Shown here one piece after another: positions 53,029 to 62,540 of a stretch of 64,000 bases of DNA. The DNA is from Lentisphaera araneosa HTCC2155. Lineage in GTDB: Bacteria; Verrucomicrobiota; Lentisphaeria; Lentisphaerales; Lentisphaeraceae. The DNA lies in contig NZ_ABCK01000014.1 of the NCBI RefSeq assembly GCF_000170755.1, positions 62,001 through 126,000 on the forward strand, written 5' to 3'. The notes beneath the pieces were generated by a model. The model did not search any database, was not told where the DNA came from, and saw only the letters and a list, made by a program, of their open reading frames with translations. The position numbers and the translations under genes are program-made. Positions within the stretch are counted from its first letter, which is position 1; every line of letters starts with the position of its first letter.

Positions 53029-54297
53029 CTAAGTACACTCTTTGAGCCATTCGGGGTTTTGTAACAAATAATATAAGCCCTGCTGATGAACAAACTTTTT
53101 AGTCACCACTTTCATTCTTGAAGGCGGAATAAAAAAGCGACAGGCCGCCTCGCGCAACAAGCCTGTATCATCACTTTTTCTTTCGTTTAAATAACTTTTT
53201 TTAATCGCCTCTTTCGCTCCTCCTTGATGAGTTCTTAAAAATAAATAAGGGTAAAAAATATTGAGTCGAAGCTCTCTTTGCCTCGACTCACCTACTAAAG
53301 TAATTTTCTTGGGAAATTTTTTAGATAAATGACAAAAACTCGTCATCACTGACTGCCCTTCAAAATAACTGTGTAAGTCTTGAACTTCTGAAGCTAAGTG
53401 CTGTAAAAAGCACTGTAAATCCCAGTTGATATTTTTCATAAATAAAATAAGTCCTGCAAGACGTCGCTCTGGAGTGTTTTGAGGACGATTCTTTCGATCC
53501 CAAATGATTTCTGGATTAAACGTAGCACGCATATTCGCCCAGGCATGCCACTTCTCTTGATGCCAAACTTTAAGTTCTTCATGAACCTCATTTTGACTCT
53601 GATCCTGCAGCAAACCCGATTCTCCCCACAGCAAAGCTTCGGGATCACTTGAACTTTTCAGCACTTCAATTTTTGCGGCCTTCGCTAAAGTAAGAAAGGC
53701 CTGGCGATTGCGACTATAACCAAAGGCTTCCATAAGCTTTTGATAGATCGCTTGCTCGAGTCCATACTTGGTGATTTGCTGATCGAGTTGAACGCATTTT
53801 TGCGACAAGCGCAAAAATGCCATTTGTTCCAAAAAATCACTCATGGCTTTATCTGACAAAGAGGCAAATTCAAGTATGCCTTCAATCGGTTTAAACTTGG
53901 CCTGCTGGGAATAATTGCGGTAATGCTCTTCAAGTTCATTCAAACTCATGGCACAGACCTCACTCATGAGTAGTAGACTCTTTCCACTGGGATCAAGTTT
54001 ATTATCGCTTTGCCAAACGGCATGGAGAACCACGTTCTCATACCTCGGGTCACCTTGGTGCCCGTGATGCTTCCAATCACTTGGTGAAAAGTGAATTTCC
54101 ACATCTCCTGAAATTTCTTGTCCATTAATAATCAAGTGCGCATCGAGAAAATCCGGACCTGCACCCGTATTCCACTTACCAGGAAAGAGTATTTCTAGCT
54201 CTTGGCCTTGTTCACTTAATAGTTGGCGTGAAAATTCTTGTTCATTCCACAGCGCCTGTAAATATATTTCCTTGATTTCGACTTCATGAAATTCCAT
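53029..54297 (-). CDS. DUF2851-family protein
   Basis: 422 residues. The N-terminus carries the family's strongest block: FPGKWNTGAGPDFLDAHLIING and GDVEIHFSPSDWKHHGHQ, followed by NVVLHAVW. The rest is helical. Members are found mostly in Bacteroidetes and relatives; function unknown. The GxGPDF-GDVEIH pattern suggests a nuclease- or binding-type core, but this is only a suggestion. Stands alone on the minus strand. Confidence 0.88.
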   Translation of the reverse strand: MEFHEVEIKEIYLQALWNEQEFSRQLLSEQGQELEILFPGKWNTGAGPDFLDAHLIINGQEISGDVEIHFSPSDWKHHGHQGDPRYENVVLHAVWQSDNKLDPSGKSLLLMSEVCAMSLNELEEHYRNYSQQAKFKPIEGILEFASLSDKAMSDFLEQMAFLRLSQKCVQLDQQITKYGLEQAIYQKLMEAFGYSRNRQAFLTLAKAAKIEVLKSSSDPEALLWGESGLLQDQSQNEVHEELKVWHQEKWHAWANMRATFNPEIIWDRKNRPQNTPERRLAGLILFMKNINWDLQCFLQHLASEVQDLHSYFEGQSVMTSFCHLSKKFPKKITLVGESRQRELRLNIFYPYLFLRTHQGGAKEAIKKSYLNERKSDDTGLLREAACRFFIPPSRMKVVTKKFVHQQGLYYLLQNPEWLKECT

Positions 54298-54358
54298 TTC
54301 CTGCTCCTTTTACCTGCTTGGTAAAAAGTAAGAGCCGAAAAATGCTCGTGCAAATTTT

Positions 54359-55012
54359 TTAGTCTAAAATATCAAAAAACATTTCTAGTGCCATACCCAA
54401 GAAGCCTCCTCGACTTACATTTGAAAAAGCTCCGTCATCAAAACTTTCAAATTCGCGACTCGAGCTCGTTGTTCTATGTCTTTTTTTGGGCGCACTCGCT
54501 TTTAAATTTTGATCGAGGATTTGTCCCCCTGCTCGTTTCCATTCAATAAGATGACGTATTTCGCCTGGCTCAAAAAAAAGTCCATGATCGTGACAGAGAT
54601 CGACAACAACTGAGCTTTTTGCACCAAAGAGTTGTCGGTTCATTATTTGACCACATACCGGGCAAGGGATGTAAGTCTTCCTCTTAGGGCTCTCAATAGC
54701 TAACTCACATAAATTTTGAAGTCGCTGACGATTAATTGAAGCGGAGTCATGACTATACATACTAAGCATCTGTTCAAGCTCTCCATTATCAAAAAAGAGA
54801 CTATGACATTTGCCACATTTCTCTATCGCCAAAGGCTTATCTTCTGAACCCACATCTATCGTATCCATAATTGTGCCACACATTGAACATTTACGATTAC
54901 TCTGACCTGAATGTGAATAAGTATTAAAGTCAACAAAGTTGCGAGTACCGCAATATTCACAGACTGTGTTATTGGCGGGTAATGGCGCGCCGCAGTTTTG
55001 ACAATTTGACAT
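54359..55012 (-). CDS. Zinc-ribbon protein (zf-TFIIB-like)
   Basis: 217 residues with three zinc-binding units: CQNCG...CEYCGT at 4-22, CSMCGTIMDT with EKCGKCHSLFFDNGELEQML near 42-80 (zf-TFIIB type), and CPVCGQIMNR with LCHDHGLFFEPGEIRHL near 116-160. The C-terminus is Ser/Arg-rich and ends in a short hydrophobic stretch. Function unknown. The HAD gene ends about 75 bp upstream. Confidence 0.8.
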   Translation of the reverse strand: MSNCQNCGAPLPANNTVCEYCGTRNFVDFNTYSHSGQSNRKCSMCGTIMDTIDVGSEDKPLAIEKCGKCHSLFFDNGELEQMLSMYSHDSASINRQRLQNLCELAIESPKRKTYIPCPVCGQIMNRQLFGAKSSVVVDLCHDHGLFFEPGEIRHLIEWKRAGGQILDQNLKASAPKKRHRTTSSSREFESFDDGAFSNVSRGGFLGMALEMFFDILD

Positions 55013-55085
55013 AGAAACTCCCTTCCTTGATTTACACTACATTACTAATTATAGATAAACTTTAGCAATTTTAAAGGACAAGTAA

Positions 55086-55520
55086 CTAAATTAAAGGCAT
55101 ACCCGTCAAAGTGTAATGAATCGTGGGCCACCCTGGGAAACCCCCAAAATTAGTATCGTCTATCACCATATCGAAGACGGGTTTTCTTCCACCGACTTCT
55201 CCACGAAAATCGAATTCTACGGGAACTTTATTAATTCCTGCCAGAGGTATTTCTCTTTCTTTAAACCATTGAATAGCTTCGCTAAGGTATTGAGCTTCTG
55301 GATTATCGGGAAAATCTTCGCGACAAGTCCATAAAATTAAGCGATGCTCACGCAAGGCTAAGGAGCGCAAAGTTTGACTAGCTCCAGGCATTTCTTTGCC
55401 TATATCAGGATATTTATGCTCCACACAAGTCCCATCAAAATCAATGGCTATCGTCAAAGGACGAATAGGTATATCCACCGTAATTGGATTGGCGTTCTTT
55501 TTCTTAAAAAAATTCTTCAT
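55086..55520 (-). CDS. HAD-like hydrolase (small phosphatase)
   Basis: 144 residues. The phosphate-site motif is AIDFDGTCVEH near residue 28, with later motifs LILWTCR near 62 and DMVIDDTNFGG near 120. No cap domain, matching the short BT0820-like group. Substrate unknown. It is followed by the zinc-ribbon gene and lies 17 bp downstream of pdxJ. Confidence 0.85.
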   Translation of the reverse strand: MKNFFKKKNANPITVDIPIRPLTIAIDFDGTCVEHKYPDIGKEMPGASQTLRSLALREHRLILWTCREDFPDNPEAQYLSEAIQWFKEREIPLAGINKVPVEFDFRGEVGGRKPVFDMVIDDTNFGGFPGWPTIHYTLTGMPLI

Positions 55521-55537
55521 AAATATCTATAAGCTGA

Positions 55538-56254
55538 TTACTTCAAACAATCAAGGTAATTTTTGATGGTCGTTTCCATTCCTTGGTAAAGCATTTCACT
55601 AATTAAAGCATGACCAATCGAAACTTCAGCTAAACCAGGTAGGTTCTGCTTTAAGTAAGTCAGATTCTCTTGATTTAAGTCATGACCTGCATTCACTCCC
55701 ACACCGAGCTCAACGGCTCTTGCGGCCGTCGCAAAATAGCCTGCAAATACTTTTTCAAAAGAGTCCGTACCATAGGATTCGGCATAAGACTGCGTATAAA
55801 GTTCAATGCGATCCGTTCCCGTTTTCATGGCGAAGTTCACTTGTACAGGGTCGGGATCTAAGAAAATACTCACACGTACGCCTTCGGCTTGAAGACGAGC
55901 TACAACTTTCTGGAGGAAATCCATATTCTTTTCGCAGTCCCAGCCCGAGTCAGAAGTCAATGCACCTGGAGGGTCTGGCACTAAAGTGCATTGATCTGGC
56001 TTAACTTCACAAACCATCTCCAAGAAATCTTCTGAAGGGTAGCCCTCGACATTGAGTTCGACATCAATATTTTTCTTGAGTTCGTAAACATCGCTATATA
56101 AAGCGTGACGACCATCGGGTCGAGGATGTAGAGTAATTCCTTCCGCCCCCAACTTAATCAAGTCCTGACTAAATTGTAGAACGTTGGGCTCATCACAGCC
56201 GCGCGAGTTTCGCAACAAGGCAACTTTATTAATATTCACGCTTAGAGCAGTCAT
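55538..56254 (-). CDS. pdxJ: Pyridoxine 5'-phosphate synthase
   Basis: Condenses 3-amino-2-oxopropyl phosphate with 1-deoxyxylulose 5-phosphate to make pyridoxine 5'-phosphate (vitamin B6). 238 residues, TIM barrel. Visible: SVNINKVALLRNSRG at the start (usually NVDHVATLRQARG), EGITLHPRPDGRH with the catalytic His, ECTLVPDPPGALTSD-like CTLVPDPP, and GVNAGHDLNQENL. The start is a little divergent but all later motifs are clear. Lies 12 bp after the acyl-CoA synthetase gene. Confidence 0.94.
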   Translation of the reverse strand: MTALSVNINKVALLRNSRGCDEPNVLQFSQDLIKLGAEGITLHPRPDGRHALYSDVYELKKNIDVELNVEGYPSEDFLEMVCEVKPDQCTLVPDPPGALTSDSGWDCEKNMDFLQKVVARLQAEGVRVSIFLDPDPVQVNFAMKTGTDRIELYTQSYAESYGTDSFEKVFAGYFATAARAVELGVGVNAGHDLNQENLTYLKQNLPGLAEVSIGHALISEMLYQGMETTIKNYLDCLK

Positions 56255-56266
56255 ATCTTCCTTAAA

Positions 56267-57955
56267 TTATATTTCTTTATGCGCTTTTAAAAAGGCATTG
56301 ATTTCGTTTCCTGATCGTTCCCAAATATTCTTTCGGCGAATCTTTAGTGTCGGCGTCAAAGTGCCATCATCAGGATTAAATGGTGCTAGCGCTAAAATAC
56401 CTTTTGGCTTTTGAAAAATAGCGAGGTCCCTACAAACTTCGGAGATCTTTTTTGAAATCAATTTATCATCGATTCCTTCATCGATTTTATTGATCAAAGC
56501 ATAAATATTTTTGCAATCATCGCCAATCACCATCACTTCGGCCACTTCATCTAATTCTCGTATCATGTCTTCAATATGTTCGGGATGAACTTTTTCTCCA
56601 CCACGCAGAACAATCAAATTCGATGCGCGACCATTCAAGTAAAGAAAGCCTTCTTCGACTCTGCCCATATCACCGGTGTGCAGCCATCCATTCTCTAGAG
56701 TTTTGGCACTCGTATCAGAATACTTCCAGTAGCCCTGCATGACGCAATCGCCTTTAACTAACAACTCACCTTCGAGATGCTTGCCTTTTTCACCAGACGC
56801 AGTGAGGAAGGTCCAATCACCGCCATAAGTAGGATCAAGCCACGAGAGCATGGTGCCTGAGCTGCCCGTTCTTGAAAAACCGGGAGTATTACAAGAAATA
56901 ACTGGCGAGGACTCACTCAAACCGTAACCTTGGTAAACGGGAATATTAATATCGCGGAAAAAGTCTTGGAGATCTGGAGCAATAGGCGCTCCACCAGAAA
57001 CGAAGAAACGTAAATTACCACCCATCATCAAGCCAATTTGTTTCAAAATTGTTTGTTCTTGTTTCAAGCGCTTTAAACGAAGGCGTGGATCAGGGTTCTT
57101 TAAACCATTAGAATTGAAGTATGTTTCTCCAGTAACTAAGCAATCCGCAAAGACTGCCGCAATGGCTTCGCCTTTACTTTCGATTCCTTTAAAAATTTGT
57201 TCTCTATACATTGCCAACATGCGTGGTACTGCCATCACAATACTCGGCTTCCAAGTCGCGAGATTTTTGGAGAAGTCTCTCATATCGCGAGCAAAGACTA
57301 ATGTCCCATGTAAGAAACAAGTCATCACAACTTCTGTAGATAGAGCAAAACTATGCCAATAAGGTAGAAGTGATGCAACGCGATCTTCTGGAGTAACAGG
57401 TAATTTATCCGCTGATGAAATACCATTAACAATGAGGTTACGGTGACTCAGCATCACGCCTTTTGGGCGACCTGTTGATCCTGAAGTATAAATGAGTGCC
57501 GCCGTTTCATCATAGTTTTGGGGGGCTTCTTCAGTGTATTGTCCTAAATCTTTATTTAAACTAGCAAAACTTTGAACTTCTGATGCCGTGCAATTTGAAA
57601 CTTTTTCGATAAAGCTCTCATGAACAAAAATGACTTTAGCTTCAGCGTCTGCGAGTATAAAAGAAATCTCATCGCTACCAAGGCCTTCACTCACTGGGAC
57701 AATAACTGCCCCCAGTTGCCATATAGCGTAATACATAACAATCTGTTCGTAGCATTTTGGTGCGATAATCGCAATGCGATCTCCCGCTTTGATATCAAAG
57801 TCTAAATTAAGCGTCTGAGCTTGTTGATTGACCTTATCTAAAGTTTGCTGATAAGTCAGCGTTGCTCTCTCGTCTTCTCCTTTGGGAATATCGAGAAATG
57901 TATTTGCACCTGCTTCTGATGCTGAAAATTTAAGTATGTCGTAAAGATTGTTCAT
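56267..57955 (-). CDS. Long-chain acyl-CoA synthetase (AMP-forming)
   Basis: 562 residues of the adenylate-forming superfamily. The ATP motif is IYTSGSTGRPKGVMLSH near residue 153; the acyl/AMP motif is YQGYGLSESSPV near 337; GWLHTGDMGRVEEG and the C-terminal hinge Arg/Lys region (YLNGRASNLIVLRGGEKVHPE) follow. Activates fatty acids for degradation or phospholipid synthesis. The start overlaps the Cdc123-like stop (TAATG). Confidence 0.92.
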   Translation of the reverse strand: MNNLYDILKFSASEAGANTFLDIPKGEDERATLTYQQTLDKVNQQAQTLNLDFDIKAGDRIAIIAPKCYEQIVMYYAIWQLGAVIVPVSEGLGSDEISFILADAEAKVIFVHESFIEKVSNCTASEVQSFASLNKDLGQYTEEAPQNYDETAALIYTSGSTGRPKGVMLSHRNLIVNGISSADKLPVTPEDRVASLLPYWHSFALSTEVVMTCFLHGTLVFARDMRDFSKNLATWKPSIVMAVPRMLAMYREQIFKGIESKGEAIAAVFADCLVTGETYFNSNGLKNPDPRLRLKRLKQEQTILKQIGLMMGGNLRFFVSGGAPIAPDLQDFFRDINIPVYQGYGLSESSPVISCNTPGFSRTGSSGTMLSWLDPTYGGDWTFLTASGEKGKHLEGELLVKGDCVMQGYWKYSDTSAKTLENGWLHTGDMGRVEEGFLYLNGRASNLIVLRGGEKVHPEHIEDMIRELDEVAEVMVIGDDCKNIYALINKIDEGIDDKLISKKISEVCRDLAIFQKPKGILALAPFNPDDGTLTPTLKIRRKNIWERSGNEINAFLKAHKEI

Positions 57956-58638
57956 TAGAAAGAAACCTTAATATCTCCTCCAAGCTGAATAGGCTCGGCC
58001 ATTAGTTTTAAACCATCTACAGAAGACCAATCGCGCTCCCATGATTTCATTAATAAGGGCAAAGTTGGTTCACCCCAAGAATTGAAGTCAACAATCATGA
58101 TGTCCGCCGTAGATGTAAAATAGATATCGACAACGTAGTCTTTTTCATTGATGTACTTTTTAATTTCGTCAACAAAGCTTACACCCTTCTGCCAATAGAG
58201 TTCGCGGCGAGCTTCTAAGCGCTTAAAATGTCTTTCTAGGTTGCGTTGGGTCATTGCCTTGAGTTCTCCGTCTTTTACGAAAAGACGGAACTCTCTGGTC
58301 TTATCCATGCGACGGTAAGGACGAACTGTAATCGTTTTATCACCTGATGATACAGCGGACTTCACCTTCTCACTCTCATTGAGTATTTTTAAGGCTAACT
58401 TCCCATTTTTTAGTGATTTGCTCTTTTGAAAACTTACCGAGTCCGTAGGCATGCAACTATCCAAGCCCACAACACACGAACCTGGAAGAGAAGCAATCGC
58501 ACGCGTGATGCGCTCTTCAAGACTTGCCAAGCTTTTCCCTTGGGCGACAATGTCACATTCTTCTGAGCTCAGCGCCAAAAATACCGTGGGGAAAGTTAAA
58601 TGCCCTAAAAAAGGGTACCACTCGGAAATTTTGTTCAT
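57955..58638 (-). CDS. Bacterial Cdc123-like (D123/ATP-grasp) protein
   Basis: 227 residues. The pattern fits the D123 family of eukaryotic Cdc123, an ATP-grasp protein that assembles translation factor eIF2: an N-terminal WYPFLGHLTFPT resembling the family's opening, VRPYRRMD with Arg106, EFRLFVKDGELKAMTQRN, YVVDIYFTS and VDFNSWGEPTLPLLMKSW, where Asp and Asn are the expected Mg-ATP ligands. Bacterial members exist, with unknown targets. It lies between ffh (2 bp upstream) and the acyl-CoA synthetase (overlap), so it shares a transcript with the signal recognition particle protein. Confidence 0.75.
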   Translation of the reverse strand: MNKISEWYPFLGHLTFPTVFLALSSEECDIVAQGKSLASLEERITRAIASLPGSCVVGLDSCMPTDSVSFQKSKSLKNGKLALKILNESEKVKSAVSSGDKTITVRPYRRMDKTREFRLFVKDGELKAMTQRNLERHFKRLEARRELYWQKGVSFVDEIKKYINEKDYVVDIYFTSTADIMIVDFNSWGEPTLPLLMKSWERDWSSVDGLKLMAEPIQLGGDIKVSF

Positions 58639-58640
58639 TT

Positions 58641-60050
58641 TTATTTGCGTCTATTCTTCTTTCGAGCTGCTTTCTGCTGCTTTTTCTTTTTCTTTTTATC
58701 GTCTTTTGTTGGTGCTTTAGCACGAGTCGCACTCATACCGGGAACTCCTGGAACAAAGGCTTGTTCACCACGAGTCACTTTACCCATCATTTCACGCGCC
58801 ATCTGGAAACGTTTGAGTAGCTGTGAAACATCAGCTGCTTCAGCACCCGCACCCTTAGCAATACGATTGCGGCGAGACATGTTGATAATTTCGGGCTCTT
58901 GTTTTTCTTTCGCCGTCATCGAAGAAATCATCGCTTCGATTTTTCCAACCTGTTTCTCGTCAAAGTTCACCATATCTTTCATCGCTTTACCACCAGGGAT
59001 AAAGTCGAGAATACGACCGAAGCCACCCATTTTTTTGAGCATGCTTAACTGACCGACAAAATCGTCCAAGTCAAAAGTGTTTTTACGCATCTTCTCTTCG
59101 ATACGTGCTGACTCTTCTTCCTCAATATGCATTTCAGCTTCGCGAACGAGCTGAACAATATCACCCATACCGAGGATACGTGAAGCCATACCTTCTGGAC
59201 GGAATTTTTCTAAGTCAGAAACTTTCTCACCAGAAGTAATAAATTTGATTGGCTTTCCAGTAACCTTTCTCATTGAAAGGGCCGCACCACCACGTGCATC
59301 ACCATCGAGCTTCGTAAGAACAATACCCGAGATATTTAAAGCTTGGTCAAAGTGTGTTGCTACAGAAACGGCTTCTTGACCTAAGGCTGAGTCCGCGGTT
59401 AAGAGGATTTCACCAGGATTAAAACGTTCTTTAACGCGAATGAGTTCTTGAACCATGTCTTCGTCAATTTGAAGACGACCCGCCATATCCAGAATAACGA
59501 GATCGTGACCTTCTGACTTTGCGGTGTTCATTGCATTCTGAGCAATTTGAACCACGTCTGGCGTGCTACGATCAGAGAAAACGGGAACTTGAATATCTTT
59601 ACCGAGGGCTTCTAACTGATCAATCGCTGCAGGGCGGTAAACGTCACAGGCTGCTAAGAGAACTTTCTTCTTTTGGTTCTTGTAGAAATGTGCGAGCTTC
59701 GCACAAGTTGTGGTTTTACCCGCACCGTGAAGACCCACCATCATGATGACGGCTGGATTACCAGAAGTATTAACTTCGGCTTCTTCTGTACCCATCAAAC
59801 GAGTCAACTCTTCGTGAACGACTTTGACAACTTGTTCGCTTGGTTTGACACTCTTGAGAACTTTTTCGCCTAAGCACTGGCGACTGACTTCACCAACAAA
59901 TTCGTTAACTGTGTCGTAATGGACGTCGGCAGAGAGAAGTGCTAAGCGAACTTGCTCCATTGCCTCTTTAATATTATTTTCTGATAATACAGACTTGCCC
60001 GTAATCGTTTTAAACGTATTTGAGAGGGCATCACTAAGATTATTAAACAT
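58641..60050 (-). CDS. ffh: Signal recognition particle protein Ffh
   Basis: GTPase that with SRP RNA targets membrane proteins co-translationally. 469 residues: an N domain (1-90), the G domain with GLHGAGKTTTCAKL near 107 (the usual form is GLQGSGKTT), DMAGRLQIDEDM near 192, TKLDGDARGGA near 250, and the methionine-rich M domain with MSRRNRIAKGAG. The C-terminal 20 residues are nearly all Lys/Arg. Normal length. Confidence 0.96.
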   Translation of the reverse strand: MFNNLSDALSNTFKTITGKSVLSENNIKEAMEQVRLALLSADVHYDTVNEFVGEVSRQCLGEKVLKSVKPSEQVVKVVHEELTRLMGTEEAEVNTSGNPAVIMMVGLHGAGKTTTCAKLAHFYKNQKKKVLLAACDVYRPAAIDQLEALGKDIQVPVFSDRSTPDVVQIAQNAMNTAKSEGHDLVILDMAGRLQIDEDMVQELIRVKERFNPGEILLTADSALGQEAVSVATHFDQALNISGIVLTKLDGDARGGAALSMRKVTGKPIKFITSGEKVSDLEKFRPEGMASRILGMGDIVQLVREAEMHIEEEESARIEEKMRKNTFDLDDFVGQLSMLKKMGGFGRILDFIPGGKAMKDMVNFDEKQVGKIEAMISSMTAKEKQEPEIINMSRRNRIAKGAGAEAADVSQLLKRFQMAREMMGKVTRGEQAFVPGVPGMSATRAKAPTKDDKKKKKKQQKAARKKNRRK

Positions 60051-60070
60051 CGAATCTCCTTAAAATTAAC

Positions 60071-60841
60071 TTACCACTCGGTGAGGACGTGGCGTCCATC
60101 TGAGGTGACTAAAATTGTGTGTTCAAATTGAGCTGAAAGACTTCCATCTAAAGTTCTAAAATAGGTGATATTAGAATTCGGAATTTGGAAAGTTTCGTAA
60201 CGGTGGCTCGTAGCGTTGATCATGGGCTCAACTGTTAAGCAGGTATTTTCCATAATGCGTGGACCTGTGCCTTTGGGGCCGACAGCTGGAACAAATGGAT
60301 CCAAGTGGAAGGCTTTACCAATACCGTGACCGCCAATATCTCTAACGGGGAAATAACCATATTTCTTGGCTACTTTTTCTGAAGCAAAGCCGATATCGTG
60401 TGTTCGCGCTTTAGCTTTAACTTGGTCGATGCCCGCATACATGGATTCTTGGGCCGCCTGCGTAATGCGTTTGGCTTCATCGCTTACGTCACCAACAAAA
60501 AAAGTTCTTGAGGTATCGCCGTAGAAGCCCTCTTTGATCAGTGTAACATCGACATTGATGATATCGCCGTCATTAAGAACTTCGCCTTCTTGGGGGACGC
60601 CGTGACAAACGACATCGTTGATACTCGTGCAAACAGATTTCGGGAAACCGTGATAATTGAGAGGGGCACTAAGGCAGCCTTTTGATAGGGTGAACTCATG
60701 GACTGCATCATTAATTTCTTGACTCGTCACACCCGGCTTAACCATTTTACCCGCCAGTTGTAAGGCCTCCGCAGCTAAACGACAAACAGCTTCCATCTTT
60801 TTGATTTCGTCCAATGTCATTTTCTTGGGTTTTCTACTCAA
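60071..60841 (-). CDS. map: Methionine aminopeptidase
   Basis: Removes the initiator methionine from new proteins. 256 residues of the type I family. Metal ligands can be placed: Asp in NVDVTLI, Asp in YGDTSRTF, His in GGHGIGKAFH, Glu in LTVEPMIN and Glu in QFEHTILVT. The frame begins at a TTG with AGGAG 8 bases upstream, which I accept over the ATG at 60820 because that one lacks a ribosome site. Followed 20 bp later by ffh. Confidence 0.95.
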   Translation of the reverse strand: MSRKPKKMTLDEIKKMEAVCRLAAEALQLAGKMVKPGVTSQEINDAVHEFTLSKGCLSAPLNYHGFPKSVCTSINDVVCHGVPQEGEVLNDGDIINVDVTLIKEGFYGDTSRTFFVGDVSDEAKRITQAAQESMYAGIDQVKAKARTHDIGFASEKVAKKYGYFPVRDIGGHGIGKAFHLDPFVPAVGPKGTGPRIMENTCLTVEPMINATSHRYETFQIPNSNITYFRTLDGSLSAQFEHTILVTSDGRHVLTEW

Positions 60842-61164
60842 AAGAAAAACTCCTGGTATTCTATGATTTAAAATATTTTATAAAAGCTTGGTAGATTATA
60901 CCCACTCGTGCTTTTTTTCCATTCAAGCACTGCCTAATCCCAGTAAAAATCACGCCCTTTTTATGTACTTTTTTTAACAAACTTTGCACTTTTGCTTTTA
61001 CCCAAGCCCCAAAAAGCACCTTAAGCCCTTTATCCGCAGATAAATAAAAAAATAATTAATTCTCTAGGGGAAACGAGCTTACTCACGGCTAAAACATTGT
61101 TTTGCAAGAGCTTAAAATATAAATTCTCTTAACGAGATCTTTAATTATAAATGCGAGCTCTACC
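60842..61164. other. Divergent intergenic region upstream of map
   Basis: About 320 bp, very A+T-rich, between the divergent map and DUF2314-like genes. It should hold both promoters, but no box pair stands out. No repeats or hairpins beyond short A/T runs, and no supported gene. Confidence 0.4.
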
Positions 61165-61839
61165 ATGACTGACAAATTTAAATCTGTATTTATGCCCCCC
61201 CTCTCACAAGTTCTTATCAATGCTGAAAACAAAAAGGGGCACCCACTGAGCCTCAACGAAGTGCTTTCTATCAAAAATAGCGCCGTGGTTATCATCATCA
61301 AAAAAGGTCTTCAACAAGAGCTACCTGGCGACCAAGATGAACACGATATCGACCCCGAAAACTGTTGGCATGACTGGCAAGTCTTACGCCGTTCATTAGG
61401 GCGCAAACCTAACCTCGACCCCGACTTCAACAATTCATTCAACTTGAGTTACGAAGACCTGCACATGCAAGCCACTATTCATACCGCTCAAAAAAACCTC
61501 TATGAACTCCGCGAACTCGTCAAAACTGAGCCCAAGGCCAAAGCCATTCTGAAATACACATTGAGTGACCACGAATCGAAAGCTCACACTTGGCTCTCTC
61601 TACTCGACTCCACGGACACGAGTTTCCGTGCTCAGGTCATCAATTTACCCGCAGGCTTCCACGATCATAAAATTGGTGAAATCATCTGTTTACGTGATTC
61701 TGAAGTTCTCGACTGGATGGTTAATTTAGAAGGCTATATTTATGGAGCTTACTCACTCAAAGAACTGCGTCATGCCATGAACGAAAAGGAAAAAGAGGAC
61801 TTCGACAAACGCCTTGGGGTACTTCAGTATATGGACTGA
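61165..61839 (+). CDS. Hypothetical protein with DUF2314-like C-terminus
   Basis: 224 residues, soluble. The C-terminal part (about 110-215: HTWLSLLDSTDTSFRAQVINLP, GEIICLRDSEVLDWMVN) resembles the DUF2314 fold. The N-terminal half is unassigned, with an acidic loop GDQDEHDIDPEN. Function unknown. It lies 113 bp upstream of an ECF sigma factor and kinase on the same strand, but no shared role can be inferred. Confidence 0.6.
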   Translation: MTDKFKSVFMPPLSQVLINAENKKGHPLSLNEVLSIKNSAVVIIIKKGLQQELPGDQDEHDIDPENCWHDWQVLRRSLGRKPNLDPDFNNSFNLSYEDLHMQATIHTAQKNLYELRELVKTEPKAKAILKYTLSDHESKAHTWLSLLDSTDTSFRAQVINLPAGFHDHKIGEIICLRDSEVLDWMVNLEGYIYGAYSLKELRHAMNEKEKEDFDKRLGVLQYMD

Positions 61840-61952
61840 GTTTTTCTTAACTTAGCTTCTTTTTTCTTATTTCAGCCTCACGATCATTTGAAAAAAGACT
61901 TCATTGCGCTTTGTATTAGGTACGTCTTTATCTCACAATCGCAAGGTAAAAA

Positions 61953-62540
61953 ATGACCGATCAATGGATCACTAGAAAAACACTTCTACTTCGGACACTC
62001 AATCCAGACGACGAATCTGCGTGGGAAGAATTTGTGGATTATTATGGAAGATTCATTTATCACATCATTTTAAAAATGGGCATCAGCAGCTCAACTTCAG
62101 ATGACGTCGCCCAGCAAATCGTCATTAAACTTTGGAAGAAAATCAATACTTACGACAGCTCAAAAGGCAGTTTCCGCCCTTGGCTGAGCACCGTCATTCG
62201 CAACTCCGTTAACGAACATTACCGCAAAGAAAATCGTCGTAAAGAAAACGCTTTTTTCGAGGGTGAAGAAAATCAAATCAGTGTCGAAAACGACATCGAC
62301 CAAATGATTCAAAACGAATGGGAAAATCACCTTACCGAAGAAGCTATTAAGCATGTAAAAGAAGTTTTCTCTGGCAAAGCAGTCGAGGCTTTCCTCATGG
62401 GCTTAGATGGCTTTAGCAATGCGGACATCGCAGAAAAACTCGACATCGCCCTCCCTTCTGTTAAAGTTTTAAAAGCGCGAGTCAAATCCTGCTTTATTAG
62501 CGAAATGCGCAAACTCACTCGAAACATGGAAAGAAGATGA
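61953..62540 (+). CDS. ECF-type sigma factor coupled to a protein kinase
   Basis: 195 residues: region 2 in WEEFVDYYGRFIYHII, DDVAQQIVIKLWKKI and WLSTVIRNSVNEHYRKENRRK, then region 4 helix-turn-helix NADIAEKLDIALPSVKVLKARV. AAGG lies 7 bases before the ATG. The stop overlaps the kinase start (ATGA), so the pair is translationally coupled. This sigma-kinase arrangement is typical of planctomycetes and Lentisphaerae, where such sigma factors take the place of anti-sigma partners. The paralogue at 40910 has no adjacent kinase. Confidence 0.9.
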   Translation: MTDQWITRKTLLLRTLNPDDESAWEEFVDYYGRFIYHIILKMGISSSTSDDVAQQIVIKLWKKINTYDSSKGSFRPWLSTVIRNSVNEHYRKENRRKENAFFEGEENQISVENDIDQMIQNEWENHLTEEAIKHVKEVFSGKAVEAFLMGLDGFSNADIAEKLDIALPSVKVLKARVKSCFISEMRKLTRNMERR

